DNA of 64,000 nt, taken from the NCBI GenBank assembly GCA_036426205.1, contig CM071570.1, forward strand, positions 75,065,977 to 75,129,976. Direction: 5' to 3'. The DNA is from Ascaphus truei. Its lineage: Eukaryota > Chordata > Amphibia > Anura > Ascaphidae. Below are positions 1 to 9,600 of this stretch, piece by piece. Position numbers and translations under genes: made by a program. Position 1 is the stretch's first letter, and each line of letters opens with the position of its first letter. The notes beneath the pieces are model-generated. The model worked only from the letters and a program-made list of their open reading frames with translations, ran no database searches and was not told the DNA's origin.

Positions 1-88
1 TGTGTGTGTGTGTGTGTGTGTGGTGTGTGTGTGTGTGTTGTGTGTTTTGTGGTGTGTGTGTGTGGTGTTGTGTGGTGAATTGTGCTGG
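1..88. repeat. (TG)n microsatellite at window edge
   Basis: Nearly pure TG/GT dinucleotides with scattered GG or TT interruptions. The repeat is cut by the window start, so its full length is unknown. The open frame across it is low-complexity read-through. Nothing recognisable follows up to 400. Confidence 0.95.
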
Positions 89-405
89 ACTAAAAATAAC
101 TATAGGTGTTCCACTCACCTTAATATAAAAAAGTATCATAATAACAAAATATCTCATTGTGAATGTAAAACAAACAAACATTACCATATACAGTGCAAAT
201 GATGCAAATAATATTATTCAAGAACAATGTATAATTAGTGATAGAAAATAGTGTCCAATTATTCAATGACAAAATCATAAAATCAACTTTTGGGAATAAC
301 AAAAATGGAGACTGAGCAGCTTCAGTTTGAAAAAAAAAAAAACAATTTCCAAGGTGATTAAAGTGTAGAAAATGGAAGAAGAAATGTTTGCTCCAAGGAA
401 CAGAT

Positions 406-1222
406 TGTAACGATTGTAAGTGTGCTCACCACAAACAAGGCGTGACCGTGAGGCCGAGGTGGGGACTTGATAAACGCCAACCCACATCCGCAAGGGCGCG
501 TCTGGAGTGTAGCTAGGTCGAGGTAGCCGGGTCGGGGTAGGAGAGGTCAGGATAGTCAGTGATGCTTGCCAAGGTCTGGATTGGAAAGGTACGGATCATT
601 GTAGGTACTTTAGCCAAGGTTGGGATTGGAGATGTTCGGATCGTCGTGGGTAAGCCGGGGTCAGGAGCGGAGAGATACGGATCATCGTTGGTAAGCCGGA
701 TCAGGAGTGGAGAAGTGCGGAACCCAAAGAACAATTAAGGTCAGGCAACACGGAACAAGACAGGCAAGGCTCAGACAGTGGGCAGGACTGGAGTCAACAC
801 AGCGCATATAAACAAGGTTATGCTCAGCCAATGTGCCAGAGGGCAGGCTGAGCATAAATAGGAAGAACAGACCAATGAGAAAGAAGCATACTCCCTAGTA
901 TGCATGGCTGTGGTTGGCTGATGGAGACAAGACAGGTGAATCCTATTACACAACGGAATGGAGGAGACTCTGTGCGCGTGTGCAGGTGCCGCGCATAGCA
1001 GGTGCACGCTGCGCGATGGTGATGTCACCACGCGAGCGAAGCCTGGAGGTGGGACCAGTGGGGACGGCATTTAGTGCCGAGTGAGGTACGTGCGCGCCCC
1101 TAGAAGGTGCTAATGACTTTCTGCGAGATGTGCTGCAGGAGGCAGCAGAGGCAGGACACCTGATTGCGGGTCTGGGTAAGCCGGGAGCGCGCCGGGAGGG
1201 GTGCAGATGGCGGATCCTCACA
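406..1222. mobile_element. Solo LTR, family 1 copy a
   Basis: An 817-bp block starting TGTAACG and ending TCCTCACA, so it has TG...CA ends. It is flanked by a perfect 5-bp direct repeat CAGAT (401-405 and 1223-1227), the target duplication expected of LTR retrotransposon integration. The interior repeats phrases such as 'gtcaggagcggag' and 'ggatcatcgttggtaag', and has a TATA-like 'cataaatagg' near 852 next to a 'gctgagca' motif. Related copies lie at 40603-41569 and 55106-55892. No internal retroviral coding region is adjacent, so it is a solo LTR. Orientation was not settled. Confidence 0.8.
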
Positions 1223-1227
1223 CAGAT

Positions 1228-1974
1228 AAATTTAATTAATATAGGTGATTAAAAAGTCATAGTCAGGATAAATCATTCATGTATCATGTTCTTAATAAAA
1301 AAGTCATCAAGGTAACACAGTTACCACTGATCCAGCTGAACGGTGGGAGGATTAAATGAGATGGATGATCACTCAGTGGCTCTCTTGGGGATATTTGAAA
1401 ATATTGTAAAAATGTGCCAGATTTGGCAAGAGAAAACACAGAAAGTATGTGTGTATCACTCCGTGAGGACATCTCAGCTGAAGGGAGTATCCACAAACAG
1501 CGATCATCTGTAATTGTGGAAATCTAGCACATGCAGGTCTCCAAAGCTGTAATAGCCTCTCTTCTATGTGCTGACAATAGAAGGTTCTGACCAGGGCATC
1601 CACACCATAAACAGCTGTGACTGGCGGTAACAAAATGCTGAAATGAGGATGTTACACTCAACAATGATGTCACATTAAGGGGAGGTTCCCAGGGAGTGAT
1701 CAGCTGTTATTTAAAGAATCCCGTGCCAGCCGATCTTTGAAGATGTAAAGCCTCGCTGCTCTGCACTAGTGAGATGTCAATGCAGCAAGCAGCAAGCAGC
1801 AAGCAGCAAACAGCAAGAAGCTGCTCCTGTGTGAATGAAAAAGTCAAACAAATGGCAAATAGAACTTGAATAGCTGGTGGGTATAGGGATACTAATAAGT
1901 AGTGGACACAGATCCAGGCAACAAACCAATGTTCACAGGATGAATTCTTATATTAGAGATAGAAATGTCTTTTT
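1228..1974. other. No recognisable gene; short GCAAGCA tandem
   Basis: Unassigned sequence. The only structure seen is a 7-bp tandem repeat (GCAAGCA type) at about 1782-1817. Confidence 0.5.
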
Positions 1975-2312
1975 AGACAAACTGACGAAGAGGATCTATT
2001 GGTCATCCTCAAATGTCTCTTCATTCTACACCAGCATTCTCCATTCTGAGGGGTTACGTAGCAAACTTGAAATCTATCATAAAGGGGAACCACCAACCAA
2101 ATGTATGATGCTCATATTGGATTTTATCTTGCATAACAACTATTTTACATTTCTGCATTTTTTCTATTTACAGCTTTAGGGTACAGTGATGGTGAGTAAT
2201 GTCCCACCTTCATACATGGAAAATGTTGAAACTAAATTTGTTTACAATTAACAATACTTTAGACACATGCCATGGTGGTGCTATATACAGTAGATGATAT
2301 CTTCATAGTTTG
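1975..2312 (+). pseudogene. Penelope-like element reverse transcriptase remnant
   Basis: Conceptual translation gives SSFYTSILHSEGLR, then LILDFILHNNYFTF, then after frame breaks PSYMENVE and VDDIFIVWKG. These match, in order, the PLE RT blocks usually read as DVTSLYT-IPH-EGL, FILKNNYF, FAPSYANLFMG and YIDDIFI-W. The VDD catalytic box survives near 2290. Frameshifts and stops separate the blocks, so it is dead. Only the palm region remains. PLE endonuclease and hammerhead debris on the opposite strand lies just downstream (2855-3406), suggesting rearranged or separate copies. Confidence 0.75.
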
Positions 2313-2854
2313 GAAAGGCGGTATGTCAAAACTTGAATGTGTAATGGACACACACAAAAATACAAAAACACAACCAGTGTTAAAAAGTGAAAAAATGTGA
2401 AGTGAACAAATATATAAAGGGGAACACTCACTCATGTTAAGGGAGCAAAGTAGATCAATGGAAAGTAAACTATAAGCGATGGTAGGCCTTGATCCAGTGG
2501 CTTGGTACAAGCAAGGCATATATGGAAAAAAGAAGGCAAAAATAGTGCAATACAATCTAATAAAAAACGGGTGGGTGGGGGAAGGGAAGAGTAATGCACT
2601 TAAAATAGGACAGTAGGTCAAACGTAGAGAGAACTATGTAGACTTGCAGGTGAACACTGGAACACTGAATCCTTTTCCTGTCCTCTCTCTCTGTCAACCC
2701 AGCTGTTTGTCGCAGGTCTGTGCAGTCCGGTGATATCATGGATGTGGGCATCAATAGGTGAGGAGAAAAAGACTGTTCGCTAAAAGTCACGGATTAAAGG
2801 GGAAATCAGCTGCTCAGGTACGGCACTCGAACCAGTCTTGTTTGTGAAAAAAAC

Positions 2855-2897
2855 ACCCTAGGCGTTTCACTCTTTGAAAAGTTTAATCAGGGTTAAT
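2855..2897 (-). ncRNA. Hammerhead-like ribozyme motif (degenerate)
   Basis: On the minus strand the order is CTGATTA, a stem-loop with arms ACTTT/AGAGT, then GAAAC. The core differs from CUGANGA at position 8 (G to U), so activity is doubtful. It lies about 0.4 kb downstream of a PLE endonuclease C-terminus on the same strand (3323-3406), the expected place for a PLE hammerhead. Confidence 0.55.
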
Positions 2898-3322
2898 GTT
2901 CTCTAGGGGATAGGGTTCATCTTATAGTCAGTTAAATTACAACCAGATGCAAACATGTTCAATCAAAATACACAAGGAAAACACAAACAACAGTGATCAA
3001 ATCACTAATAACAAACTGAGGCAGCTGGGAATTGCTGCTAGAACATAATGAAACTAAATATACTAAAAGATAAAAAAGAGACAGGTGCTAATCGCAGATT
3101 AAAACAGACAATAAGAAAAAGAGTATAAACTCTCATATTTAATATGGGGCTAAATATATAAATACCCCAATTTGTAAATATATATACAGTAAAATAAGTA
3201 TTTAAAAGGATTACAACACAAATCAATGAAACAGAAAAAATGTGTTAAAACAAAATATGGAGAAAAACAACATATGTAAAGAGGAGTGCAATCAGAGGAT
3301 TAAAAATCCTTTGATTCCAAGT

Positions 3323-3406
3323 TTAAATTAATAAGGCATTGAAGTCAAAATCTACATTCAAACCTTTAGGTGCCAAAGTTTGTAATTTAAAAATCCAAAA
3401 TGACTC
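3323..3406 (-). pseudogene. PLE GIY-YIG endonuclease C-terminal remnant
   Basis: The minus strand reads ESFWIFKLQTLAPKGLN, then VDFDFN, and a stop. This is the signature C-terminus of PLE endonucleases; compare WIFSMDSLHPNGIN at 37783 and WIFSLNTLQPYGIN at 46378 in this window. An in-frame stop just upstream and the absence of the GIY and YIG blocks show it is truncated. The hammerhead at 2855-2897 lies downstream on the same strand. Confidence 0.75.
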
Positions 3407-3768
3407 TTATTGTGAGAGGCGACCCGTCCAAAAGGGTTGAATCAGGTCTATGCCTAGATAGATTAATCCCTGTAACTCGGCAAGAAGGGGTCCGGGGCTG
3501 AAATTAATGCGGTTCAGCTCTGGAGACCCCCTGCTTCAATAATATGTTATTAAAATAAAAGTCGAGCGATCGCCTGTTAGAGGTGTAGAGTGACTGATTC
3601 TGTCTACTCTCACTGCATGTCTCTTCCAGACTGAAGCAGCTCTGTAGGATTCACACAGCGGGCATCCCATTCAGAAGCAGGGACCCCAGCTGTTAATCCT
3701 GATGGGTCATTCCCCCTGCCAAGCACTATGCCCTGAATACTCAACTTTTCATCTGTGTTTCACCAGCA
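3407..3768. other. Unassigned sequence
   Basis: I see no coding motif, terminal repeat or structured RNA here. Confidence 0.4.
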
Positions 3769-4285
3769 CGTTAGAAATACAAGTGGCTGCATCTGTACTC
3801 ATCTCTTTTGTAGTAGTTAACACAGTTGATGCAGTGGGCAATTGAGACACAGAAAGAATATTTCAAAACTAATTAAAAGCATCATTACCCCCTTCAGTAA
3901 TTGTAAAATCGGCATTTTATACAGTGTGGATTTGTTGATTGATCTCACTATGTTATGTTAATTTACTTTGAAATAAAAACTTTTCCTGCTACTCATTGCC
4001 TTTTCAAATCACATGATTTAACATAGATAGTATTGTATTGTATTGTATGTCTTTATTTATATAGCGCCATTAATGTACATAGCGCTTCATAGTAGTAATA
4101 CATGTGGTAATCAAATAAATAACAGATAATATAAATAACAGATCATGGGAATAAGTGCTTCAGACATAAAAGTAACATTAAGGAAGTTGAGTCCCTGCCC
4201 CGAGGAGCTTACAGTCTAATTGTTTGGTAGGGAGAACGTACAGAGACAGTATGAGGGAGTTCTGGTAAGTGCGTCTGCAGGGGGG
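3769..4285. repeat. 517-bp tandem duplication, unit 1
   Basis: Near-identical to 4286-4802 with a period of 517 bp. I saw only a few substitutions, for example 'cttcatagtag' against 'cttcacagtag'. The unit joins about 250 bp of unrelated flank to about 265 bp of L2 LINE 3' UTR. It is therefore a duplication across the LINE 3' boundary and not a mobile element. The low divergence means recent origin or assembly duplication. Confidence 0.9.
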
Positions 4286-4802
4286 CGTTAGAAATACAAG
4301 TGGCTGCATCTGTACTCATCTCTTTTGTAGTAGTTAACACAGTTGATGCAGTGGGCAATTGAGACACAGAAAGAATATTTCAAAACTAATAAAAAGCATC
4401 ATTACCCCCTTCAGTAATTGTAAAATCGGCATTTTATACAGTGTGGATTTGTTGATTGATCTCACTATGTTATGTTAATTTACTTTGAAATAAAAACTTT
4501 TCCTGCTACTCATTGCCTTTTCAAATCACATGATTTAACATAGATAGTATTGTATTGTATTGTATGTCTTTATTTATATAGCGCCATTAATGTACATAGC
4601 GCTTCACAGTAGTAATACATGTGGTAATCAAATAAATAACAGATAATATAAATAACAGATCATGGGAATAAGTGCTTCAGACATAAAAGTAACATTAAGG
4701 AAGTTGAGTCCCTGCCCCGAGGAGCTTACAGTCTAATTGTTTGGTAGGGAGAACGTACAGAGACAGTAGGAGGGAGTTCTGGTAAGTGCGTCTGCAGGGG
4801 GG
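4286..4802. repeat. 517-bp tandem duplication, unit 2
   Basis: Second copy of the 3769-4285 unit. Its right edge runs directly into the L2 coding remnant, so this copy holds the original 3' UTR junction. The LINE tail ends near 4540 in a pentamer run (TATTG on plus). Confidence 0.9.
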
Positions 4803-4840
4803 CAAGCTTTATGTATCATATGTTCAGAATATCCACAGTG

Positions 4841-6963
4841 CTATCCATATGCTTCTTTAAGCAAGTGTGTCTTAAGGTGGGTCTTAAAGGTGGATAGAGA
4901 GGGTGCTAGTTGGGTACTGAGGGGAAGGGCATTCCAGAGGTGTGGGGCAGTCAGTGAAAAAGGTTTAAGGTGGGAGAGGGCTTTAGATACAAAGGGGGTG
5001 GAAAGAAGACATCCTTGAGCAGAACTCAAGAGTCGGGATGGTGCATAGCGAGAAATTAGGGCTGAGATGTAAGGAGGGGCAGAAGAGTGTAGATTTTTAA
5101 AAGTGAGGAGAAGAATGGAGTGTGAGATGCGGGATTTGATCGGAAGCCAGGAGAGGGATTTCATGAGGGGAGATGCTGAGACAGATCTAGGAAAGTGTAG
5201 AGTGATTCTGGCAGCAGCATTTAGGATAGATTGTAGGGGAGACAGGTGAGAGGCAGGAAGGCCGGACAGCAGGAGGTTACAGTAATCAAGACGGGAGAGA
5301 ATGAGGGCCTGAGTCAGAGTTTTAGCAGTCGAGCAACAGAGGAAAGGGCGTATCTTTGTTATATTTCGGAGGAATAAGCAACAAGTATTAGAAATGTTTT
5401 GAATGTGAGTGAGGAGTCGAGTGTGACCCCTAGGCAGTGTGCTTGGGCTACTGGGTGAATGATCGTAGTTCCAACAGTAATGTGGAAGGAGGTAGTAGGG
5501 CCAGGTTTGGGAGGAAGTATGAGGAGCTCTGTTTTAGCCATGTTGAGTTTAAGGCGGCGGAGGGCCATCCAGGATGATATAGCAGAGAGACATTCAGAAA
5601 CTTTGGTTTGTACAGCAGATGTAAGGTCGGGTGTTGAAAAGTATATTTGTGTGTCGTCAGCATAGAGGTGATATTTAAACCCAAAAGATGTTATTAGGTC
5701 ACCTAGAGAGAGTGTGTACAGAGAAAAGAGAAGAGGTCACAGGACAGAGCCCTGGGGTACCCCCACAGAGAGATCAATAGAGGAGGAGGAGGTGTTAGCA
5801 GAAGAGACACTGAAAGTACGATGGGAGAGGTAGGATGAGATCCAGGATAGAGCTTTGTTCCGAATACCAAGAGTATGGAGAATATGAAGGAGAAGAGGGT
5901 GGTCCACAATGTCAAATGCTGCAGAGAGGTCGAATAATATGAGCAGAGTGTAATGACCTCTGTCTTTGGCAGCATGGAGGTCATCAGTTATTTTAGTGAG
6001 GGCTGTTTCCGTGGAGTGAGCAGTGCGGAAGCCAGATTGTAGAGGGTCTAGGAGAGAATAGGTGATGAGAAAATGGAGCAAGCGAGAGAATACAAGACGT
6101 TCAAGGAGTTAAGAGGCAAAAGGCAGGAGGGAGACAGGTCGATAGTTAGAAGGACAGGTAGGGTCAAGCTTGCTATTTTTGAGTAATGGTATGACTGTTG
6201 CATGTTTGAAGGAGGATGGAAAGGTTCCAGAGCAGAGGGAGGAGTTAAAAATGTGTGTGAGCGTAGGGATTATAGTAGGAGCAAGAGGTTTTAGAAGATG
6301 GGAGGGAATGGGATCAAGAGGGCAAGTGGTAGAGGGAGAAGATGCGATCAACAACGACACATCCTCCTCTGAGACAGAGGAAAAAGAGTCAAAGAAGGCA
6401 GGAGGAGAGTTAGGAAGAGGTGTACTGTAGGATTGGAGGAAGAAACAGAGGGGATGTTCTGACGTATGGATTCCACCTTTTCCTTAAAATAGTCAGCAAA
6501 GTCCTGAGCGGAGATGGAGGAAGGAGAGGCAGCTGAGGGTGGTTTGAGTAGAGTATCAAAGACAGAGAACAGTCGGCGTGGGTTAGACTTGTGCATGTTG
6601 ATTAGTGCAGAAAAGTAGGCTTGTTTAGCTTGCGAGAGGGCAGAGTTGAAACAGGATAGCATAAATTTGTAGTGAAGGAAGTCTGCGAGAGTGTGAGACT
6701 TCCTCTAGAGGCGTTCAGAGGAACGAGTGGAGGAACGCAGCATGCGCGTGTGGGAATTTAGCCAGGGTCTAGGGTTAGAAGGGCGAGCGTGGCAGAGAGA
6801 AAGCGGGGCATGTAGATCAAGAGACGAGGACAAGACAGAGTTGTAGTTCCTGACCAGGTTGTCAGGATCTGTAGCAGAGCTGAGAGAAGAGAGGGAGGAG
6901 CGTAAAGTGGAATCAAAGTCAGGTAAGTGAATAGAGCGCAGGTTTCTGCAGAACCGGGGGGTA
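4841..6963 (-). pseudogene. L2-type LINE reverse transcriptase region
   Basis: Minus-strand fragments in several frames give the RT blocks in order: NYRPVSLLP (about 6120-6150), [13 protein letters not shown] (about 5915), GVPQGSVL (about 5740), [16 protein letters not shown] (about 5640-5690), [15 protein letters not shown], and the C-terminal LTAPHLWNALPLSTQ (about 4920). The YADD catalytic box is intact. The blocks identify a CR1/L2-superfamily LINE, and the tail (4025-4285, 4540-4802) reading 'ggcgctatataaataaag' with an ACAAT pentamer end fits L2. Several frameshifts and stops break the frame. The endonuclease half lies at 8153-8704 and 13145-13740, separated by later insertions. Confidence 0.88.
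6868..6963. repeat. 96-bp direct repeat, left copy
   Basis: L2-derived 96 bp repeated without indels at 8153-8248, with about five substitutions. The two copies flank the 1.19-kb insert at 6964-8152. It is either a very long target duplication or a junction between two L2 copies. Confidence 0.8.
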
Positions 6964-8152
6964 TGAAAATGGAGAGATATATCCACAGATGGATATAGAA
7001 GATCCCTAATTATGGCGCACTGCAGACCTTAATATTATTTTATAATGCGGTCAGAGGTAGTGAAACAGATAGCATAAATAAAATCAATTTTATTAACATA
7101 ATTGGTGTAGTTTAAAAATAGACATATAGCCCGCAGGGGGGATATGTCTATACATATATATGGTTTTGAAGTTTGTCAGTTATTCGCATCCCATTGTTGT
7201 GTATATGTTAGTTGTGAAAATGCAAGTTAATAAATAGAGTGTTGGTCCTGGGAGTATGCTTACTCCCTCTAGTTTCATATGGTTGGTAAATAGTTAGTGC
7301 CAGCTGATATACACGGATGGATGGAGGTATTAATCCTGATTATGTAATAGCTCAGCCAAAATTCCTTTATACCAGGAGAATGTATAGTACTATTATCCCT
7401 GATGCATGTATCCTTTCACTGGTTCACCTGTTCATATAGTTAGTGTGATGCTTTCTATTCTTTTAGCTCCGTTTTCAATATCCCACTATTCAAGCCTTAT
7501 ACTCTGTGTATATTCCCTGTCTCTAGTTTCAGTGGGTTTACTGCGCATGGGTCATTTTTGTTGACATAGTTTCATAATGTATTCACTGAAAGCTGCAGCT
7601 GACAACACCGCTTGGACGGGAGAAAGATAGAACACCTAGAGCCACAGGTTATTTCTGATAGATTTCAGGCTGTGGGTCATGCATTCATCAGTTTAAATGT
7701 AAGCATTATTAGAGTATCCCCCTATATCTGTGTGGCACCCGATATTAATCCCCTATAGGGAAAGACACCGGAGTGGGTATACATAAAATGCTATAAGGGT
7801 AGGTGGATATTTCCCAAATGGATAGGCTAGTATGAGGTTGTGAATCGAAGGTTCAGATAGTCTGAGTGTTAACTCCGTGGGCGCATTTCTCCTGCGCACG
7901 CGTAATATACACTTTCAAATCCTCCTAATAGTATTATCTGGCAGACGTAGATCACTCTGTATAGATTAGGATGGTTTCCCTCCTAGCTACAGCCGGACCA
8001 CACTACTCTATGTATACTTGCTAAGAGCGATTATATCAATGTTTGTCAATGTATAGCCTATTAGCTGTGATAAACTTCAAAATATATAACAGATTGTCGG
8101 CAAAGACCCGTCGTACGGTACGTTTCGTTGCTAACTGCAACTTCTTCCGGGG
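6964..8152 (-). mobile_element. 1.19-kb hammerhead-bearing insert in L2
   Basis: Non-L2 sequence bounded by the two 96-bp L2 repeats. On the minus strand it opens with a hammerhead-like motif (8108-8150) and runs about 1.1 kb without coding potential to 'catctgtggatatatctctcc'-type sequence. The ribozyme at the 5' end and the lack of an ORF resemble a PLE pseudo-LTR or a retrozyme-like non-autonomous element. I could not assign a family. A noisy second copy occurs at about 10185-11355. Confidence 0.5.
8108..8150 (-). ncRNA. Hammerhead-like motif at 5' end of the insert
   Basis: On the minus strand: CGGAAGA, then a perfect 5-bp stem GTTGC/GCAAC with loop AGTTA, then GAAAC. It matches the CUGANGA...GAAA layout except for U4 to G. 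C3 and G8 are kept. Helix I is not obvious. Confidence 0.5.
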
Positions 8153-8248
8153 TCTGTAGCAGAGCTGAGGGAAGAGAGGAAGGAGCGTAAAGTGGACTCA
8201 AAGTCAGGTAAGTGAATAGAGTGCAGGTTTCTGCAGAACCGGGGGGTA
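8153..8248. repeat. 96-bp direct repeat, right copy
   Basis: Partner of 6868-6963 and the same length. It encodes FCRNLHSIHLPDFESTLRS on the minus strand, against FCRNLRSIHLPDFDSTLRS in the left copy. Confidence 0.8.
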
Positions 8249-8704
8249 GATGGAGGTGGAGAAGGGGAGAAGCGAGATAGAGAGAATGAGATGAGATGAT
8301 GGTCAGAGAGAGGAAAAGGGGAAATGGAGAAATCGGTGAGAGAGAAGTTTTTAGTGAAAACCAGGTCTAAGTAGTGGCCATCCTTGTGGGTGCTGGCTGC
8401 AGTCCACTGTTGAAGGCCAAAAGAAGAGGTTAGAGAGAGAAATCGGGAAGCCCAAGGGAGAGAGGGGTCATCAATGTGGCAATTGAAGTCCCCAAGGAGA
8501 AGAACAGGGGAGTCTGAGGAGAGAAAGAAAGAGAGCCAGAATTCAAAGTGAGAGAGAAAGGCAGAAGGGGGATGAGTAGAGTTAGGTGGGCGATAGATGA
8601 CCGGCTCATGGACAGGGAGAGGAGAGAAGATATGGACAGTGTGAGCCTCAAAGGAGGGAAAAGCAAGAGATGGAGGAATAGGAAGGGTTCGGTAACGGCA
8701 GAGA
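8153..8704 (-). pseudogene. L2-type LINE AP endonuclease, C-terminal part
   Basis: A continuous minus-strand frame shows the AP-endonuclease blocks in order: VIYRPPNS, LLLGDFNCHIDDP, THKDGHYLDLVFT, then PLSDHHLISFSL. GDFN and SDHH are the catalytic and metal-site motifs of LINE APE domains. The N-terminal half lies at 13145-13740. A PLE inserted at 8705 splits the domain, and the target duplication CGGTAACGGCAGAGA (8690-8704, 13145-13159) marks the break. This part is readable without stops, but the gene as a whole is broken. Confidence 0.88.
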
Positions 8705-8833
8705 AGCAAAGCAGTGTAGGGAAGGTTGGAGCACAACTGAATACAGGAGAGGAAAAACAATCTGCGAGAGAGTGTGTGTCCCATAAAAAGTTTAATGGAT
8801 CCAAACCATAAACATACAGTGAGCCCACGGGCC

Positions 8834-8876
8834 CCCACCAAAGCGTTTCGAGCAACGTCTTTATCAAGGTGCATAT
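8834..8876 (-). ncRNA. Hammerhead-like ribozyme, U3/A8 variant
   Basis: Minus strand: CACC, TTGATAA, hairpin, CGAAACGC. It is the mirror copy of 9433-9472 with one stem II change. C3 to U is paired with G8 to A. Confidence 0.6.
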
Positions 8877-9432
8877 CGATCCCCTCTTACCTGGTCTTGA
8901 TATACACTAAGCTTCCCGCCAAAACCTCCCTCCGCTCGGCGCTAAGCCGCGTCACAAGTGGCGCGTCATGCGCGTCGCGCAACGGTGACGTCAGCGCGCA
9001 TGCGTGTATACAGATAGGACAAAACTTATTAACAAGTGACAATTTCATAATAATACATTCAGATTGGGCTGCAAACATACAAGAACCTGGCTTACAATGC
9101 CTTTATAACATGTTAAAATCTATCTATAAAGACATAGGTTGTGGAAGGACATCGTTTTTCCCCCTACGTCTTTATAGATAGATTTTAACATGTTATAAAG
9201 GCATTGTATAGCCAGGTCTTGTATGTTTGCAGCCCAATCTGAATGTATTATTATGAAATTGTCACTTGTTAATAAAGTTTGTCCTATCTGTATACACGCA
9301 GTGCGCGCTGACGTCACCGTTGCGCGACGCGCATGACGCGCCACTTGTGACGCGGCTTAGCGCCGAGCGGACGGGGAGGTTTTGGCGGGAAGCTTAGTGT
9401 ATATCAGAGACCAGGTAAGAGGGGATCGATAT

Positions 9433-9472
9433 GCACCTTGATAAAGAGCGTTGCTCGAAACGTGTTGGTGGG
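9433..9472 (+). ncRNA. Hammerhead ribozyme, U3/A8 variant
   Basis: Order: CACC (helix I 5'), TTGATAA (core), stem II GAGC/GCTC with loop GTT, CGAAA, helix III around ACGTGT, T17, then GGTG (helix I 3', pairs with CACC). Relative to CUGANGA...GAAA the changes are C3 to U and G8 to A, which still allow a 3-8 Watson-Crick pair. It sits in the right arm of the palindromic PLE. Confidence 0.65.
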
Positions 9473-9600
9473 GGCCCGTGGGCTCACTGTATGTTTATGG
9501 TTTGATCCATTAAACTTTTTATGGGACACACACTCTCTCGCAGATTGTTTTTCCTCTCCTGTATTCAGTTGTGCTCCAACCTTCCTACACTGCTTTGCTG

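Larger units (their letters stand above)
8705..9600. mobile_element. Palindromic PLE: inverted pair of pseudo-LTRs
   Basis: An inverted repeat of about 440 bp per arm centred near 9147. The left arm (about 8705-9145) is the reverse complement of the right arm (about 9150-9600) with few differences. Each arm carries a hammerhead (8834-8876 minus, 9433-9472 plus), a GC-rich block and an 'attaaactttttatggg' stretch after the ribozyme. The insert interrupts the L2 endonuclease with a 15-bp target duplication. No RT or endonuclease remains between the arms, so it is a non-autonomous deletion derivative. After removal of the suspected assembly duplication the insert would continue at 12827-13144. 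Confidence 0.8.

Noticed and set aside
8131..8874. A 247-aa minus frame that could be taken for a host gene
   Set aside because: It is the L2 endonuclease read through into the PLE pseudo-LTR; the first about 55 residues belong to the palindrome.
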